From Pseudonocardia autotrophica (GTDB lineage Bacteria; Actinomycetota; Actinomycetes; Mycobacteriales; Pseudonocardiaceae): a DNA stretch of 64,000 bases. Within the stretch, counting starts at the first letter, position 1, and the number at the start of each line of letters is the position of its first letter. Of the stretch, positions 35,176-43,960 are shown piece after piece. The notes beneath the pieces are model-generated. The model ran no database searches. It was not told the DNA's origin and saw only the letters and a program-made list of their open reading frames with translations. The DNA lies in assembly GCF_000717175.1 (NCBI RefSeq), contig NZ_JNYD01000006.1:62001-126000 (forward strand). The letters are read 5' to 3'. The translations under genes and the position numbers were made by a program.

Positions 35176-36386
35176 CCGCACCAGGCACCCTGCCCGGAGC
35201 CGGCCCGGACGCGCTGGAGGGCCTGCGGGTCCTCGACGCGTCCACGCTGTTCGCCGGGCCCCTCGCGGCGACCCTGCTCGGCGACCACGGCGCCGAGGTG
35301 ATCAAGATCGAGCACCCGCGCGGGGACCCCGCACGGACCCACGGCGTGCAGCGCGACGGCGTCGGCCTCTGGTGGAAGATGCTGGCGCGCAACAAGAAGT
35401 CCGTCACGCTCGTGCTGTCCACACCGCGCGGGCAGGAGCTGTTCCGCGAGCTCGCCGCCGACGCGGACGTGGTGATCGAGAACTTCCGCCCGGGGACCCT
35501 GGAGCGCTGGGGGCTGGGCTGGGAGGAGCTCTCGGCCCGCAACCCGCGGCTGGTCCTCGCCCGGGTCACCGGGTTCGGGCAGTTCGGGCCCTACGCGTCG
35601 CGCCCGGGGTTCGGCACGCTCGCCGAGGCCATGAGCGGCTTCGCCGCGATCACCGGCGAGCCGGACGGCCCGCCCACCCTGCCGCCCTTCGGCCTCGCCG
35701 ACGGCGTCGCGGCCCTGACCACGGCGTTCGGGATCATGACGGCGCTGCGGGCGCGGGAGACCACCGGCCGCGGGCAGGTGCTCGACATGGCCATCATCGA
35801 GCCGCTGCTGCACCTGCTCGGCCCGCAGGTCATCGGGTACGACCAGCTCGGCGTCCTGCAGCCGCGCACCGGCAACCGGTCCACCAACAACGCGCCGCGC
35901 AACACCTACCGCTGCGCGGACGGCCGCTGGGTCGCCGTGTCCACCAGCGCCCAGTCGATCGCCGAGCGCGTGATGCGGCTGGTCGGGGCGCCCGAGCTGA
36001 TCGACGAGCCGTGGTTCGCCTCCGGCGCCTCGCGTGCCGAGCACGTCGAGGAGCTCGACGCGGCGGTGGGCGCCTGGATCGCGGCGCGGGACCGCGACGA
36101 CGTGATCGAGGCCTTCGAGAAGGCCGAGGCCGCCGTCGCCCCGATCTACACCGCCGCCGACGTGCTGGCCGACCCGCAGTACGCCGCGCTCGGCAGCATC
36201 GTCCGGGTCGACGACGAGGAGCTCGGCCCGATCCGCTTCCAGAACGTGCCGTTCCGGCTGTCGGAGACGCCCGGCCGGGTCCGCAGCGCCGGTCCGCGGC
36301 TGGGCCGCGACACGGCGGAGGTCCTGGGCCGCTACGGCGTCGACGCCGCCGAGCTGGAGCGGCTGCGCACGGAGGGGGTCGTGTGA
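35172..36386 (+). CDS. CaiB/BaiF (family III) CoA-transferase
   Basis: 404 residues. Family marks are LRVLDASTLFAGPLAATLLGDHGAEVIKIEHPRGDPAR, then NKKSVTL, VVIENFRPGTLERWGLGW, and the catalytic Asp in GQVLDMAIIEPL near residue 198. These enzymes move CoA between carboxylic acids, usually from succinyl-CoA or another CoA ester. Together with the CitE-type lyase that overlaps it downstream, this resembles the itaconate/citramalate logic: CoA activation, then carbon-carbon cleavage of a 3-hydroxyacyl-CoA. The acceptor acid is not determined. Confidence 0.9.
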   Translation: MTAPGTLPGAGPDALEGLRVLDASTLFAGPLAATLLGDHGAEVIKIEHPRGDPARTHGVQRDGVGLWWKMLARNKKSVTLVLSTPRGQELFRELAADADVVIENFRPGTLERWGLGWEELSARNPRLVLARVTGFGQFGPYASRPGFGTLAEAMSGFAAITGEPDGPPTLPPFGLADGVAALTTAFGIMTALRARETTGRGQVLDMAIIEPLLHLLGPQVIGYDQLGVLQPRTGNRSTNNAPRNTYRCADGRWVAVSTSAQSIAERVMRLVGAPELIDEPWFASGASRAEHVEELDAAVGAWIAARDRDDVIEAFEKAEAAVAPIYTAADVLADPQYAALGSIVRVDDEELGPIRFQNVPFRLSETPGRVRSAGPRLGRDTAEVLGRYGVDAAELERLRTEGVV

Positions 36387-37270
36387 CGGTCGCGCCCACT
36401 GCCCCGCGCACCGCCCTCGGCCGCGCGCGGAGCTGGCTCTACGTACCCGCCCACCGGACCGACGTCGTCGCGAAGGCGCTGGCGGGGGCGGCCGACGCCG
36501 TGGTGCTCGACCTCGAGGACGCCGTCCCCGCCGACGCCAAGGCCGCCGCGCGCGAGGCCGCCGCGTCCGTCTCGCGGGGCCGGCTCCCGGTGTGGGTGCG
36601 GATGAACGGCATCGGCACGCCCTGGGCCGCCGACGACCTCGCCGCCCTCGCCGGGGCGGACATCGACGGGGTCCGGGTGCCCAAGGCGGACGATCCCGCG
36701 GCCGTCGCCGCACTGGCCGAGCGGCTGGGCCGACCGCTGCACCTGCTGGTCGAGAACGCCCTGGGCGTGGAACGGGCCTTCGGGCTCGCCACCTGCCACC
36801 CGCTGGTCGCCGGCCTCTCGCTCGGCGAGGCCGACCTCGCCGCCGACCTGCGGGTCCGCGGGTCCGGGCTGGAGTGGGCCCGCGGCCGGGTGGTCGTCGC
36901 CGCCCGGGCCGCCGGCCTGCCGAGCCCGGTGGCCAGCGTCTGGACCGACCTGGGCGATCCGGAGGGCCTCGCGGCCGACTCCGCCGCCGCCCGCGACGCC
37001 GGCTTCTTCGGCCGCTCGGTGATCCACCCCGCCCAGATCGGCCCGGTGCACCGGGCCTTCACCCCCGACCCGGACGAGGTCGCCCGGGCGCGCGAGCTGC
37101 TCCGGTCGCTGGAGTCGGCCGGCGAGTCCGCCTGGGTCGACCCGCGGGGCCGGTTCGTCGACCCCGCGGTGGTGTCCGGGGCGCGCTGGGTCGTCGAGCT
37201 CGCGGACACCCTCCCCGACCCCCACGAACCGGCGCAGCACCGCCCGCGCGCCGGGAAGGAGCTCCCATGA
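36383..37270 (+). CDS. HpcH/HpaI/CitE family CoA-ester lyase
   Basis: 295 residues of the CitE-like lyase family: RSWLYVPAHRTDVVAKAL, VVLDLEDAVPADAKAAAR (Mg-binding Glu/Asp), WVRMNGIGTPW, GVRVPKADD, LLVENALGVERAF, and FFGRSVIHPAQIGPVH. Members cleave citramalyl-, malyl- or citryl-CoA-type substrates, or make the reverse bond, using Mg. GTG at 36383 overlaps the CoA-transferase stop by 4 bp, so the two act in sequence. A citramalyl-CoA- or malyl-CoA-like substrate giving pyruvate or glyoxylate plus acyl-CoA is a reasonable inference only. Confidence 0.88.
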   Translation: MTVAPTAPRTALGRARSWLYVPAHRTDVVAKALAGAADAVVLDLEDAVPADAKAAAREAAASVSRGRLPVWVRMNGIGTPWAADDLAALAGADIDGVRVPKADDPAAVAALAERLGRPLHLLVENALGVERAFGLATCHPLVAGLSLGEADLAADLRVRGSGLEWARGRVVVAARAAGLPSPVASVWTDLGDPEGLAADSAAARDAGFFGRSVIHPAQIGPVHRAFTPDPDEVARARELLRSLESAGESAWVDPRGRFVDPAVVSGARWVVELADTLPDPHEPAQHRPRAGKELP

Positions 37271-38094
37271 CCGCCACGACCACGGGTTCCGCGCTGCTGG
37301 ACGCGGTCCGCGCCGGCGCCCGCGTGATCGAGCTGGGGCACCCGCTCTACACCGGCATGCCCAGCTCGCCCAACCACCCCGGCTTCCGGATGACGCTCGA
37401 GCGCCGGCACGGCGACGCCGTCCGGCCCGACGGCGGCTCGGCCTCGAACGAGATCATCGTGACCGGCGGGCACGTCGGCACCCACGTCGACGCGTTGTCC
37501 CACGTCAGCCACGAGGGCCTGCTGCACGGCGGGATCGACGCCGCCGAGGCGCAGCGCGGCGGGAAGCACACCGCGCACGGGGCCGAGACCATCCCGCCGA
37601 TGGTCACCCGCGGGGTGCTGCTCGACGTGGCCGCGGTGCATGGGGTCGACACCCTCGAGGGCGGCTACGGCGTCACGGCCGGGGACCTCGAGGCCGCGGC
37701 CGCGCGGGTGGGCGCCGAGCCGGGGCGGGGCGACATCGCGCTGGTCCGGACCGGGTGGGGCCGCCTGTTCGGCGACACGACCGCCTACCTCGGCAAGGAG
37801 TCCGGGGTGCCCGGCGTGACCGTCGACGGGGCGCGCTGGCTCGCCGAGCGCGGCGTGGTCGCGACCGGCTCCGACACCACCGCCTTCGAGCAGATCCCCG
37901 CTGGCGCCGGGCACCGCGTCCTGCCGGTGCACCGGGTGCTGCTGGTCGAGCACGGCATCCACATCGTGGAGCACCTCGCGCTCGAGGACGCCGCCGCGGC
38001 CGGGCTCGGGGAGTTCCTGGCCGTGTTCGCCCCGCTGCGCATCGTCGGTGGCACGGGTGCGCCGGTCCGCCCGCTCGCGGTGGTGGCCGCGTGA
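37267..38094 (+). CDS. Cyclase family (kynurenine formamidase-like) metal-dependent hydrolase
   Basis: 275 residues. The family motif HxGTHxDxxxH is seen in GGHVGTHVDALSHV near residue 67, with DIALVRTGWG and GSDTTAFEQIPAG later, all in the order of the cyclase/KynB fold. The family includes formamidases, isatin hydrolase and other ring-opening amidohydrolases that bind Mn or Zn. Its ATG overlaps the lyase stop and has AAGGAG upstream. In this island it could hydrolyse an N-formyl, lactam or imide group. Confidence 0.86.
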   Translation: MTATTTGSALLDAVRAGARVIELGHPLYTGMPSSPNHPGFRMTLERRHGDAVRPDGGSASNEIIVTGGHVGTHVDALSHVSHEGLLHGGIDAAEAQRGGKHTAHGAETIPPMVTRGVLLDVAAVHGVDTLEGGYGVTAGDLEAAAARVGAEPGRGDIALVRTGWGRLFGDTTAYLGKESGVPGVTVDGARWLAERGVVATGSDTTAFEQIPAGAGHRVLPVHRVLLVEHGIHIVEHLALEDAAAAGLGEFLAVFAPLRIVGGTGAPVRPLAVVAA

Positions 38095-39524
38095 GCGCCC
38101 CGACCGCCACCCGCACCCCGGCCCAGCGGATCGGCGAGGTCGCCGCGCGGATCGCCGCCGACGGCATCCCCACCGACGTGGCGGACGACGTCGTCGCCCG
38201 CACCGTCGACGTCCTCGGCAACTGCCTGGCGGCCACCCGCGAGGAGCCGGCCCGGATCGTCGGCGCGGTCGTGGGGGAGTGGGGCGGGGGCGGCACGGCC
38301 ACCGCCGTCGGCCGCGCCGAGCCGCTGCCCGCCCCGTCGGCCGCGCTGGTCAACGGCACCCTCGCGCACTCCCTCGACTTCGACGACACGCACCTGCCGT
38401 CCGTGCTGCACCCGTCGTCGTCGGTGATCCCGGCGGCGCTCGCAACGGCCGAGCGGGTCGGCGCGTCCGGCCCGGCGATGCTGGCCGCGGCCGCCGTCGG
38501 CATCGAGGTGACCTGCCGGCTCGGCATGGCCGGCTACGACGAGGAGCTGGGCAACTCCGTGTTCTTCGAGCGCGGCCAGCACGCCACGGCGATCTGCGGC
38601 GCGGTCGGCGCCGCCGTCGCGGCGGGCATGCTGTCCGGGCTCGACGCCGAGCAGCTGACCTCGGTCGTCGGGATCGCCGCCAGCATGGGCGCCGGGGTCA
38701 TCGAGGCGAACCGGACCGGCGGCACGATCAAGCGGGTGCACTGCGGCTGGGCCGCGCACGCCGGCGTCGCCGCCGCGGACCTGGCCCGGCACGGCCTGAC
38801 CGGGCCGCCGACCGTGATCGAGGGGCGGTTCGGGTTCCTGCAGGCCTTCTGCGGCGACCGGGTGCACGTCGAGCGTGTCACCGACGGGTTCGGCGAGGAG
38901 TGGGAGACGCCGGGGATCTTCTTCAAGCCCTACCCCTGCAACCACTTCACCCACGCCGGGATCGACGCGGCGCTCGCGCTGCGCGCCCACGGGGTGGAGC
39001 CGGACGACGTGCGGGCCCTCACCCTCGGCGTCCCGGCCCCCGTACTGCGCACCATCGCCGAGCCGCCCGAGGAGAAGGCGCGACCGCGGTCGGGGTACCA
39101 CGCGGCGTTCAGCGGGCCCTACACCGTGGCCGCCGCGCTGCTGGGCGGCGGCGGGCTCGGGGTGTTCCACGAGGACTTCACCGACGCGGCCGCCGCCGAC
39201 CCGCGGCGGCTCGACCTGGCCGGCCGCGTGCGGGTGGTCGCCGACGAGGAGTCGACGGCGCTGTTCCCGCGCCAGTTCCCGGCGGTCCTGACCGCCGAGC
39301 TCGCCGACGGCCGCACGGTCACCGAACGGGTCCGGGCGAACCGCGGCGGTCCGGCCAACCCGCTCTCCGCCGACGAGCTGTCGACGAAGTTCACCGGGAA
39401 CGCCGACCGCGCCCTGGTGCCGGGTGCCGCCGCGGACGTCGTGGCCGCCGTGTGGGCCCTGCGCGACGGCCGGCCCGTCCGCGACGCCCTCGCGATTCTG
39501 CGCCGCTCCGAATTGTTCCTCTGA
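38091..39524 (+). CDS. MmgE/PrpD family protein, first copy
   Basis: 477 residues. Features are VDVLGNCLAATREEPARIVG, NGTLAHSLDFDDTH (family active-site region), GWAAHAGVAAADLARHGLTGPPTVIEGRFGFLQAF, and YPCNHFTHAGIDAALALRAHG. The family includes 2-methylcitrate dehydratase, cis-aconitate decarboxylase and iminodisuccinate epimerase; which reaction applies cannot be read from sequence. GTG overlaps the cyclase stop. The stop codon lies inside operator site B. A second, more divergent family member sits 1.5 kb downstream. Confidence 0.88.
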   Translation: MSAPTATRTPAQRIGEVAARIAADGIPTDVADDVVARTVDVLGNCLAATREEPARIVGAVVGEWGGGGTATAVGRAEPLPAPSAALVNGTLAHSLDFDDTHLPSVLHPSSSVIPAALATAERVGASGPAMLAAAAVGIEVTCRLGMAGYDEELGNSVFFERGQHATAICGAVGAAVAAGMLSGLDAEQLTSVVGIAASMGAGVIEANRTGGTIKRVHCGWAAHAGVAAADLARHGLTGPPTVIEGRFGFLQAFCGDRVHVERVTDGFGEEWETPGIFFKPYPCNHFTHAGIDAALALRAHGVEPDDVRALTLGVPAPVLRTIAEPPEEKARPRSGYHAAFSGPYTVAAALLGGGGLGVFHEDFTDAAAADPRRLDLAGRVRVVADEESTALFPRQFPAVLTAELADGRTVTERVRANRGGPANPLSADELSTKFTGNADRALVPGAAADVVAAVWALRDGRPVRDALAILRRSELFL

Positions 39525-39533
39525 ACGGAACGA
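39513..39533. promoter_or_regulatory. IclR operator candidate, site B
   Basis: TTGTTCC, 7 bp, GGAACGA, inside an AT-rich pocket, extended by AATT on both sides. It overlaps the last codons of the first MmgE/PrpD gene and lies upstream of the TTGACG (39571-39576) that may be the -35 of the transporter gene. Site C is centred 110 bp further on. Confidence 0.6.
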
Positions 39534-39622
39534 ATTCCTGAGGAGATCTTGTTATCGACTCACCTGTTCGTTGACGTAAGGCAGCAATAAGAGGAGTATT
39601 TCCGCGCAAAGGAGCGTCAGGA

Positions 39623-39643
39623 TTGTTCCGCTGGCAGGAACGC
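39623..39643. promoter_or_regulatory. IclR operator candidate, site C
   Basis: TTGTTCC, 7 bp, GGAACGC, lying in the transporter leader 58-78 bp before its ATG. With site B it brackets the likely promoter. The 39525-39700 gap is clearly AT-richer than the genes around it, and apart from these sites shows only the TTGACG element and the ribosome binding site. Confidence 0.6.
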
Positions 39644-39700
39644 AATGACGCGGACATCGGCCGGTCGCCGGACCGGGCCGGGGAATCCGAGGAACACGAG

Positions 39701-40990
39701 ATGCACAGTCGCTTCCGCTTCGTGACGATCGGGGTGGTCATCGCCCTGATCGTCATCAACTACGTGGACCGGAGCGCCATCTCCTACGCGGTCCAACCGC
39801 TGGAGCAGGCGTTCGGGATCACGACCGCGCAGTACGGGATCATCAGCAGCGTCTTCTCGGTCGGGTACATGGTCTTCGCCTTCGTGTCGGGGCCGTTGGT
39901 CGACCGGTTCGGCACGCGCAAGGTCCTGCTGGCCGCGGTGATGCTGTTCTCCGTCTCCGTCGCACTGATCCCGGTGGCGGGCTCCTTCGCCGGCCTGCTG
40001 ATCGTGCGGCTGCTGCTCGGGATCGGGGAGTCCCCGGCCTTCCCGGCGGCCACCCGTGCCGTGAGCCGCTGGCTGCCGGTGCGCGAGCGCGGCGTCGCCC
40101 TCGCGCTGTGCGGCGGCGTCGCGGTCTCCGGCAGTCTGCTCATCTCCGGCCCGCTGCTCACCTGGCTCATCGGGGCGCTGGGCTGGAAGGGGATGTTCTG
40201 GACGATGGCGATCCTCGGCGGCGTCTGGGCGCTGGTCGCGCTCGCGCTGCTGCGCGACCTGCCGGACGAGTCGCCGCGGGTGAGTGCCGCCGAGCGCGCC
40301 TACATCGCCGCGGGCCAGGAGGCCGACGCCCGGCCGGAGCGCGCCCCCGTGCGCTGGCGGCCGCTGCTCACCAACCGCAACCTGTGGGTCGTCGCCGGCG
40401 GGTACTTCGCCTGGGGCTTCATGTTCTGGGCCTTCATGTACTGGCTGCCGACGTTCTTCTCCAGCGCGTACGGGCTCAGCCTCAAGCAGGCCGGCGCGTT
40501 CTCGGTCGCCCCGTGGGCGGCCGGCGTGGTCGGTGCGCTCGTCGGCGGCGTCGTGGTCGACCGGGTGTACCGGCGCAGCCCGCGGATCCGCAGCCGGTTC
40601 GCGGTCATGGGCGTGGCCCTGCTGCTCGCCGGGTGCTCGCTGATCCCGATGCTGCTCGTGCCCAGCCTGGCCGTCGCGATCATCTCGATCTCCTGCGGCG
40701 TGGGCTTCGGGTTCGTCACGGGCGGCATCTGGTGGGTGGCCTCGATCGACGCCGCCCCGGACCAGCCGGGCAGCGCCGCCGGGTTCGCCGACGCCGCCTT
40801 CGCGTCGTCGGGCATCGTGGCCCCGTCGGTCATGGGGTTCATCGTCGCCGGCACCGGCACGTTCACCAGCGGGTTCATCGTGATGGCGGTGCTCGCCGTC
40901 GGCGGTGCGCTGCTCATGCTGCTGGTGCCGCGCGAGCCCGCCCGCACGGCCGAGGGCGCCGCGACCCGCTCGACCGCCACCACCGCCTGA
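39701..40990 (+). CDS. MFS transporter, anion:cation symporter type
   Basis: 429-residue, twelve-helix transporter of the ACS family: FVTIGVVIALIVINYVDRSAISYAV at helix 1, SSVFSVGYMVFAFVSGPLVDRFGTRKVLLAAV with the MFS loop 2-3 motif, and GIGESPAFPAATRAVSRWLP. ACS members import organic anions such as hexuronates, phthalate and tartrate, so it probably brings in the pathway carboxylate. I chose the ATG at 39701 with GAGGAA 6 nt upstream; an in-frame TTG at 39623 would fall on operator site C. Confidence 0.9.
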   Translation: MHSRFRFVTIGVVIALIVINYVDRSAISYAVQPLEQAFGITTAQYGIISSVFSVGYMVFAFVSGPLVDRFGTRKVLLAAVMLFSVSVALIPVAGSFAGLLIVRLLLGIGESPAFPAATRAVSRWLPVRERGVALALCGGVAVSGSLLISGPLLTWLIGALGWKGMFWTMAILGGVWALVALALLRDLPDESPRVSAAERAYIAAGQEADARPERAPVRWRPLLTNRNLWVVAGGYFAWGFMFWAFMYWLPTFFSSAYGLSLKQAGAFSVAPWAAGVVGALVGGVVVDRVYRRSPRIRSRFAVMGVALLLAGCSLIPMLLVPSLAVAIISISCGVGFGFVTGGIWWVASIDAAPDQPGSAAGFADAAFASSGIVAPSVMGFIVAGTGTFTSGFIVMAVLAVGGALLMLLVPREPARTAEGAATRSTATTA

Positions 40991-40991
40991 G

Positions 40992-42356
40992 GTGCGGCAG
41001 CGCGAGGTCCGCGCGGCCGTCGACCGGCTCGGGGCCTGGGTCGCGGGGCTGCGCTGGGCCGACGTGCCGGCCGGGCCGCGGGAGCGGCTCGGCCTGGTCC
41101 TCCTCGACGTCCTCGGTGTGACGGCGCTCGGCGCCCGCGAGCCCGAGCAGCGCCGGCTCGTCGAGGCCTGGACGCCGGGACCCGGCCCGGCGCCGCTCGT
41201 CGGGGCCGGGTGCACGACGATGGTCGAGGCGGCCGCGTGGCTCAACGCGACCGCGCTCGTCCGGCTCGAGCTCGACGAGGGCCACAAGCGGGCCAAGGGC
41301 CACCCCGCCGCGCACGCCTTCCCGGCGGTGCTGGCCCTGGCCGCCGAGCGGGACGCGTCCGGGCCGGACACGCTCGCCGCCCTGCTCGCGGCCTACGAGG
41401 TCGGGGCCCGCTTCGGCCGGGCCACCCGGCTGCGGCCCGGCACGCACCCGCACGGCAACTGGGGCGTGACCGGGGCGGCGGCGGGCTGTGCGCGCCTGCT
41501 CGGGCTCGACGCCGGGGCCACCGCCGGGGCGATCGACGCCGGCAGCGGCATGCCGATCGCCGGGCACTTCGCCAGCGCGCTCGACGGCAACCGGGTCCGC
41601 GACGCGTGGATGGGGTCGGCGAACGTCTCCGGCCTCGCCGCGGCGCGGATGGCCGCGGCCGGGCTCGCCCGGTCGACCGGGACCGCGGCCGGGTCGCTCG
41701 GGGAGTTGCTGGGCGAGCTCGATCCGGCGGAGCTCGACGCGGATCCGGGCAGCCGCTGGGAGGTCGAGGGCGGATACGTCAAGCGGCACGCCTCGTGCTC
41801 GTTCACCCACGCCGCCGTCGACGCCGCGCTGGAGCTGCGCGGCCGCCTCGACGGGGAGGTGGAGGAGGTGCTGGTCGAGACGCACTCGCTCGCCGCCGGC
41901 CTCGACCGCCGCACCTGGACCGGCCCGCTGGCCGCGATGTTCTCGGTGCCGTTCACGGTCGCGACGGCGCTGCGGCGCGGCCGGATGGACCCGGCGGCAC
42001 TGTCGGCCGAGGCCCTCGCCGATCCCGCGACCGCGGCGCTGGCCGCCCGCGTGACGGTCCGGGCCGCCCCCGACCTCGACGCCCGGCTGCCCGCGGAGCG
42101 CCCCGCGCGCGTCACCGTCCGGTCGGTGGCCGGGACGGTCACCGCGGAGGCCCCGAACCCGGTGGGCGACGCCGACCATCACCCGTTCACCACGCAGACG
42201 TTGCCGACGCTGCTCGCGGACCTGCTCGGCGGCAGCGAGCCGGTGGACGCGATCCAGGCCGTGTGCGCGGCGTTGCCCGGCCTGCCCGCCGTCGGGGACG
42301 CGCTGCGCGGTCTCGCCGGGCTGAAGGAGGACCGGTCGTGCGTATCCACGCCGTGA
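40992..42356 (+). CDS. MmgE/PrpD family protein, second copy
   Basis: 454 residues, more divergent than the first copy. Family marks: LVLLDVLGVTALGAREPEQ, WLNATALVRLELDEGHKRAKGHPAAHAFPAVLAL (in place of the LDFDD motif), VEGGYVKRHASCSFTHAAVDAALELRGRLDG. The LDFDDTH motif of the first copy is replaced by LELDEGHK, so this copy may have a different substrate or stereochemistry. GTG at 40992 begins 1 bp after the transporter stop; the 3' end overlaps the racemase-like gene by 19 bp. Confidence 0.82.
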   Translation: MRQREVRAAVDRLGAWVAGLRWADVPAGPRERLGLVLLDVLGVTALGAREPEQRRLVEAWTPGPGPAPLVGAGCTTMVEAAAWLNATALVRLELDEGHKRAKGHPAAHAFPAVLALAAERDASGPDTLAALLAAYEVGARFGRATRLRPGTHPHGNWGVTGAAAGCARLLGLDAGATAGAIDAGSGMPIAGHFASALDGNRVRDAWMGSANVSGLAAARMAAAGLARSTGTAAGSLGELLGELDPAELDADPGSRWEVEGGYVKRHASCSFTHAAVDAALELRGRLDGEVEEVLVETHSLAAGLDRRTWTGPLAAMFSVPFTVATALRRGRMDPAALSAEALADPATAALAARVTVRAAPDLDARLPAERPARVTVRSVAGTVTAEAPNPVGDADHHPFTTQTLPTLLADLLGGSEPVDAIQAVCAALPGLPAVGDALRGLAGLKEDRSCVSTP

Positions 42357-42967
42357 CCCCGATCCACGTCGACGAGGCCGAGGTCGCCCGCCGCCAGGCC
42401 CGCTACGACGCACTGGCGCCGCGGGGCGTCCGGGTCGAGCTGCACGACATCGGGCCGGAGGCGCCCCGCGCACTGGAGACCGAGGCCGACGTCCGGGCGT
42501 CGGAGGAACTGGTCGGGAAGGCCCTCGCCGCGGCGCGGCCCGGGGTGGACGCGACCCTGCCGGACTGCGTGCTCGACCCGGCGGTACCGGCCCCCGGGGG
42601 TGAGCAGCCGTTTCCGCCGACGCTCGGCCTGCTGCGGCTCGGGGTCGGGGCCGCCGTGCTCGCCGGGGCCAGGGTCGCCGCCGTCGCCCGCAACCGGGCC
42701 ATCGCCGCGGAGCTCGAGGCGCGGATCGCCGCCTACGGCTGGTCCGGCGCCTTCCTCGGGGTCACCGTGCTGGACCTCGCCGTCGAGGACATCGAGGACG
42801 GCGACCGCTGGGTGCGGGCGGTGCGGCCCGCGCTGGAGCGGGCCGGGGCCGCCGGCGCCGACGTCGTGCTCAACGGTTGCTCGGCCGTCGACGTCGAAGA
42901 AGGGCTCGATCCGGCCCTGCCGCGGCTCCTCGACCCGATCTCCACGGCCCTGCGGCTGCTCCGCTGA
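42338..42967 (+). CDS. Asp/Glu/hydantoin racemase superfamily protein
   Basis: 209 residues with the two-cysteine pattern of the family: first Cys in DATLPDCVLDPA near residue 71, second in VVLNGCSAVD near 180. The superfamily contains aspartate, glutamate and hydantoin racemases, maleate cis-trans isomerase and arylmalonate decarboxylase. In this island, maleate-type isomerisation or hydantoin racemisation would both make sense. GTG at 42338 with AGGAGG upstream, overlapping the previous gene; last gene of the cluster. Confidence 0.78.
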   Translation: MRIHAVTPIHVDEAEVARRQARYDALAPRGVRVELHDIGPEAPRALETEADVRASEELVGKALAAARPGVDATLPDCVLDPAVPAPGGEQPFPPTLGLLRLGVGAAVLAGARVAAVARNRAIAAELEARIAAYGWSGAFLGVTVLDLAVEDIEDGDRWVRAVRPALERAGAAGADVVLNGCSAVDVEEGLDPALPRLLDPISTALRLLR

Positions 42968-43052
42968 CGATCGCGGTGTGACGCACCACTCACCCCCGAC
43001 TGAACGTCCGATCGGCAACACGGCTGGGCGGGGCCGGTACCCACAAGGCAGG

Positions 43053-43937
43053 ATGATCCGGGTGAAGGCCACCCAGTCACCGCTGTTCGGTTCGGTCGAC
43101 GAGGTCACCGAGCGCCTCGAGGGCGTCGGCTACCTCGCGTCGACCGCCGTCGCGACGACCGTGTACCTCGCCGACCGGCTCGGCAAGCCGCTCCTCGTGG
43201 AGGGCCCCGCCGGCGTCGGCAAGACCGAGCTCGCGAAGGCGGTCGCCGCCGCGACCGGCTCCGGGCTGGTGCGCCTGCAGTGCTACGAGGGCATCGACGA
43301 GGCCCGCGCGCTCTACGAGTGGAACCACGCCAAGCAGCTGCTGCGGATCACCGCCGGGCAGGGGCACGAGAGCTGGGACGCCACCCGGGACGACGTGTTC
43401 TCCGAGGAGTTCCTCCTGCCGCGCCCGCTGCTCACCGCGATCCGCCGGGACGACCCGACGGTCCTGCTCATCGACGAGATGGACAAGGCGGACGTCGAGG
43501 TCGAGGGCCTGCTGCTGGAGGTCCTGTCGGACTACCAGGTCTCCATCCCGGAGATGGGCACGGTCACCGCGACCCGCAAGCCGTTCGCGCTGCTGACCTC
43601 GAACTCCACGCGCGAGCTGTCCGAGGCGCTCAAGCGCCGCTGCCTGTTCCTGCACCTGGACTTCCCCGACCCGGACCTCGAGCGCCGGATCGTGCTGACC
43701 CGCGTCCCGGAGCTGCCCCAGGCGCTGGCCGACGCGCTGGTGCGGACCGTGCGGGTGCTGCGGGCCATGGAGCTGCGCAAGGTCCCGTCGGTCGCCGAGA
43801 CCATCGACTGGGGCCGCACGCTGCTGGCCCTCGGCCTCGACACCCTCGACGACGACGCCGTCCGGCAGACCCTCGGCGTCGTCCTCAAGCACCAGTCCGA
43901 CCAGGTCAAGGCGAGTGCGGAACTCCGGCTGAACTGA
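43053..43937 (+). CDS. MoxR-type AAA+ ATPase
   Basis: 294-residue AAA+ ATPase: Walker A VEGPAGVGKTELAKAVA, Walker B TVLLIDEMDKAD, sensor 1 ALLTSNSTRELSEALKRRC. MoxR proteins work with VWA-domain partners to insert metals or activate enzyme complexes. The partner is the next gene, 23 bp downstream. Its subfamily, often labelled with CO dehydrogenase maturation, occurs in many actinobacteria without any CO dehydrogenase. ATG at 43053; a GTG at 43062 is an alternative. Confidence 0.92.
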   Translation: MIRVKATQSPLFGSVDEVTERLEGVGYLASTAVATTVYLADRLGKPLLVEGPAGVGKTELAKAVAAATGSGLVRLQCYEGIDEARALYEWNHAKQLLRITAGQGHESWDATRDDVFSEEFLLPRPLLTAIRRDDPTVLLIDEMDKADVEVEGLLLEVLSDYQVSIPEMGTVTATRKPFALLTSNSTRELSEALKRRCLFLHLDFPDPDLERRIVLTRVPELPQALADALVRTVRVLRAMELRKVPSVAETIDWGRTLLALGLDTLDDDAVRQTLGVVLKHQSDQVKASAELRLN

Positions 43938-43960
43938 GCCGTCCAACCGAGGAGGCCCCG

